NCBI GenBank assembly: GCA_024680835.1
Contig: JAILBP010000094.1
Coordinates: 1-16,770, forward strand
Direction of reading: 5' to 3'
Length of the DNA stretch: 16,770 bases
Source of the DNA: RGIG6904 sp024680835
GTDB taxonomy: Bacteria > Bacillota > Clostridia > Lachnospirales > Lachnospiraceae
The translations under genes and the position numbers were made by a program. The notes below the pieces were generated by a model. That model did no database searches. It was not told where the DNA came from and saw only the letters and a program-made list of their open reading frames with translations. This document shows positions 14,881-16,770 of the stretch, in pieces (position 1 is the stretch's first letter; the number at the start of each line of letters is the position of its first letter).

Positions 14881-15849
14881 TTATATAACGTAATCGCTCC
14901 ACTCGAAGAGATTTCCCGAATCACCACTCTCAGTATTGTCTTTCGGCGTCATCCGGTAGTTATTATAGATCAGTTCCGGCGGTTTGGTCGACACCCTGAT
15001 GTTCTCCCCGATGGACTGGGTGATAAAGGTATTACCTCCTATTATAGAGCCTTCACCGATATTGGTCTCTCCACCTAAGATGCTGGAGCCCGAATAGACA
15101 GTAACATTGTCCGCAATAGTGGGATGTCTCTTTACATTGGCCAAAAGCTGCCCTTTTCGCGTCGACAACGCGCCCAATGTAACGCCCTGATAAAGCTTCA
15201 CATTGTCGCCGATCTCCGTAGTCTCACCGATCACCACGCCTGTACCGTGGTCTATGAAAAAGAACCTTCCGATGGTGGCGCCGGGGTTTATATCTATACC
15301 GGAGCCGGAGTGGGCGTACTCAGTCATCATACGGGGTATGAACGGTACATTCAATTTATATAGTTCATGGGCTATCCTGTAAACGTATATCGCAAAAAAT
15401 CCCGGATAGGAAAAAATTATCTCCTCTTTTGATTTTGCTGCAGGATCCCCGTTAAATCCGGCTTCCACATCATCTAACAGCGTCAGCTGTATCTCCGGAA
15501 GCTTTTCGGCAAAGGCCAGCGCAAGCTTCTGCGCTTCCTCCCGTATATCGCAAAAGCTTTTGGCATCGGGATCCGTGTTTACATAATCCAGAGCCAGAGC
15601 AATCTGCTCTGTGAGTTTGCCCAATGCATCCTCCAGTACTTCACCGAGGAAGGTCTCCGGCATGCTCCTGTCGCAGAAGTCACGCTGGTAAACTCCCGGA
15701 AACAGCAGCAGTCTGAACTGCTTGACCAGCGAGTTGACAACTGCAGTCTCAGGCAGCGGTTTTTTGTTTTGTGCCGCCAAAAGCGGCTCATTCTCAATAT
15801 TTTTACCCAATTCCGAAACAACTTTTGCAAGGGTTTCTCTCTTGTCCAT
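14881..15849 (-). CDS. cysE: Serine O-acetyltransferase
   Basis: A 322-residue enzyme that acetylates L-serine with acetyl-CoA, the committed step to cysteine, in the cytoplasm. Residues of about 1-165 are the helical N-terminal domain. From about 183 there is a left-handed beta-helix of hexapeptide repeats (IDINPGATIGRFFFIDHGTG, VVIGETTEIGDNVKLYQGVT, and others). Catalytic residues correspond to Asp186, His201 (IDHGTG) and His242 (KRHPTI). The length fits the longer variant found in many anaerobes; the C-terminal tail (301-322) is acidic and lacks obvious homology to the E. coli feedback-sensitive tail. The ATG at 15849 has TGAGGTG six bases upstream; a GTG three codons earlier overlaps that site and is rejected. 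It lies 53 bases after the Nudix gene with no terminator between, suggesting one transcript. Confidence 0.93.
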   Translation of the reverse strand: MDKRETLAKVVSELGKNIENEPLLAAQNKKPLPETAVVNSLVKQFRLLLFPGVYQRDFCDRSMPETFLGEVLEDALGKLTEQIALALDYVNTDPDAKSFCDIREEAQKLALAFAEKLPEIQLTLLDDVEAGFNGDPAAKSKEEIIFSYPGFFAIYVYRIAHELYKLNVPFIPRMMTEYAHSGSGIDINPGATIGRFFFIDHGTGVVIGETTEIGDNVKLYQGVTLGALSTRKGQLLANVKRHPTIADNVTVYSGSSILGGETNIGEGSIIGGNTFITQSIGENIRVSTKPPELIYNNYRMTPKDNTESGDSGNLFEWSDYVI

Positions 15850-15902
15850 TGCTATCACCTCATAAAAGCAGGATAAAACGGAGGATCCAAAACTTTCACC
15901 TG

Positions 15903-16433
15903 TCAGATATCCTCTTCAAAAACGGTCCTGATGCTGTTGTAATGCAAAAACTCACCCTTACCTGCGATCTCTTTTATCTCATCAAGGGTGGCAGCCATAT
16001 AGCCGCTGGCCTCCTCAGTCTGAAGCTTCACATCCGAATCAACGAAATCTTTTTTGAAAAGATACACATCCACAAAGTAATTGTCGCCCTCATCCGGATT
16101 GTCTCTTTTGTATGTGAGGGCCAATTTGTACGGACAGTCTTTAACATCGAGGCCTGTCTCCTCCAATGTTTCACGGCAGACAGCCTCATACGATGTCTCC
16201 CCCGCTATGCACCCACCTCCGCTGACTTCCCAATGTCCCGGAGCCCAACGCTTGGTCATGACACGTTTTGTGATGAGAAATCTTCCATCGCTTCTTTTTA
16301 TCACAGCCAGCACCGAAAGATGATAATCTCCGGGCTTCATATGGAAATCATTTCTGACCATTGTGCGTCCGGTGACTTTCTTGTCTGCATCATATATATC
16401 CCATAATTCGTTTTTTTCGCTCGTATTGTTCAT
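15903..16433 (-). CDS. Nudix hydrolase
   Basis: A 176-residue cytoplasmic Nudix-fold protein. The Nudix box Gx5Ex7REUxEExGU is complete at residues 73-95 (Gly73, Glu79, Arg87, Glu88, Glu91, Glu92, Gly94), so it should bind metal and hydrolyse a nucleoside-diphosphate-linked substrate. The opening (NELWDIYDADKKVTGRTMVR) is like that of the YfcD/isopentenyl-diphosphate isomerase-like subgroup, so the actual substrate is uncertain. Its ATG follows the stop codon of the upstream AraC-type regulator after a single base, and its AGGAG site lies inside that gene's last codons, which implies translational coupling. Confidence 0.88.
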   Translation of the reverse strand: MNNTSEKNELWDIYDADKKVTGRTMVRNDFHMKPGDYHLSVLAVIKRSDGRFLITKRVMTKRWAPGHWEVSGGGCIAGETSYEAVCRETLEETGLDVKDCPYKLALTYKRDNPDEGDNYFVDVYLFKKDFVDSDVKLQTEEASGYMAATLDEIKEIAGKGEFLHYNSIRTVFEEDI

Positions 16434-16434
16434 G

Positions 16435-16770
16435 TCACTCCTGACCCTTCTGATTTTTCTTGCGGAACTCTGCCGGAGTCATCCCCATCTGTTTTTTGAA
16501 TTTGACATGGAAATAGTCCACATTCTTATAGCCGACCCTCTCAGCCACCGCGTAAACTTTTATATCTTCATTTAACAAAAACTCTTTAGCCTTACGTATC
16601 CTGACTTTGTCGAGGTAGGAGTTGAAATTCTCTCCCACTTTTTTCGAAAAGATCTTGCCAAGGTACGAAGCATTGTATCCAAACAGAGGCGCTATATTTT
16701 CCAGGGTGATATTCGAGGCATAGTTGTGTTCAATGTAATTAAGTATATCGTCCATCACACTGTCCCTGGA
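16435..16770 (-). CDS. C-terminal part of an AraC/YesN-type transcription regulator (truncated by the window edge)
   Basis: The last 111 residues are seen; the frame is open to the window edge, so the ATG/GTG near 16755-16758 is probably not the true start. It holds a complete AraC-type double helix-turn-helix DNA-binding domain: ITLENIAPLFGYNASYLGKI, then VRIRKAKEFLLNEDIKVYAV, then AERVGYKNVDYFHVKFKKQM, GMTPAEFRKK. The sequence style is that of YesN-like response regulators common in Clostridia, so a receiver domain may lie beyond the window. Its stop codon (16435-16437) lies one base before the Nudix start, so it is first or upstream in that operon and may regulate it. Confidence 0.88.
   Translation of the reverse strand, partial: SRDSVMDDILNYIEHNYASNITLENIAPLFGYNASYLGKIFSKKVGENFNSYLDKVRIRKAKEFLLNEDIKVYAVAERVGYKNVDYFHVKFKKQMGMTPAEFRKKNQKGQE

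Overview
The window looks like chromosomal DNA of a Gram-positive anaerobe of the class Clostridia, most likely the Lachnospiraceae (Butyrivibrio/Roseburia type). Evidence: AGGAGG-type ribosome binding sites, Firmicutes-style promoters, a class B sortase, a BspA-like leucine-rich surface protein with a sortase tail, and a giant secreted protein built of 'YTG...GxDY...GNYTG' Ig-like repeats with C-terminal fibronectin type III domains. The family assignment is inference; no rRNA or other strong marker is present.

Left edge (1-570): a decayed, unrecognised coding region on the minus strand, with in-frame stops and a frame change. Positions 590-13410, all minus strand, read right to left, hold a cell-surface locus. 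It contains (i) a 483-residue single-pass membrane protein of unknown function, (ii) a 2694-residue secreted repeat protein, (iii) a class B sortase, and (iv) a BspA-like leucine-rich protein ending in a TPKTA sorting signal, membrane helix and charged tail, followed by a strong terminator. The inferred logic is that the sortase anchors the BspA-like protein. The giant protein has no anchor of its own. The membrane protein and the sortase, although otherwise unrelated, share a homologous cytoplasmic module of about 70 residues before their membrane helix.

Positions 13571-14473 (plus strand, divergent from the surface locus) encode a truncated, divergent CbiE-CbiT-like protein whose SAM-binding glycine motif is not conserved. 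A bidirectional terminator separates it from the convergent right-hand cluster. That cluster (minus strand, 16770 to 14557) holds the C-terminal end of an AraC/YesN-type regulator, a Nudix hydrolase, a serine O-acetyltransferase and a 76-residue unknown protein.

Two short insertion elements (2178-2359 and 14805-14873) share a 24-base end (23/24 identical). Their termini are GTAAC...GTTAC-like, and each is flanked by an 8-base direct repeat (7/8 matching). This fits non-autonomous derivatives of an IS66-type element. Both abut the stop codon of the upstream minus-strand gene (sortase and cysE), so each separates it from the next gene of its cluster.
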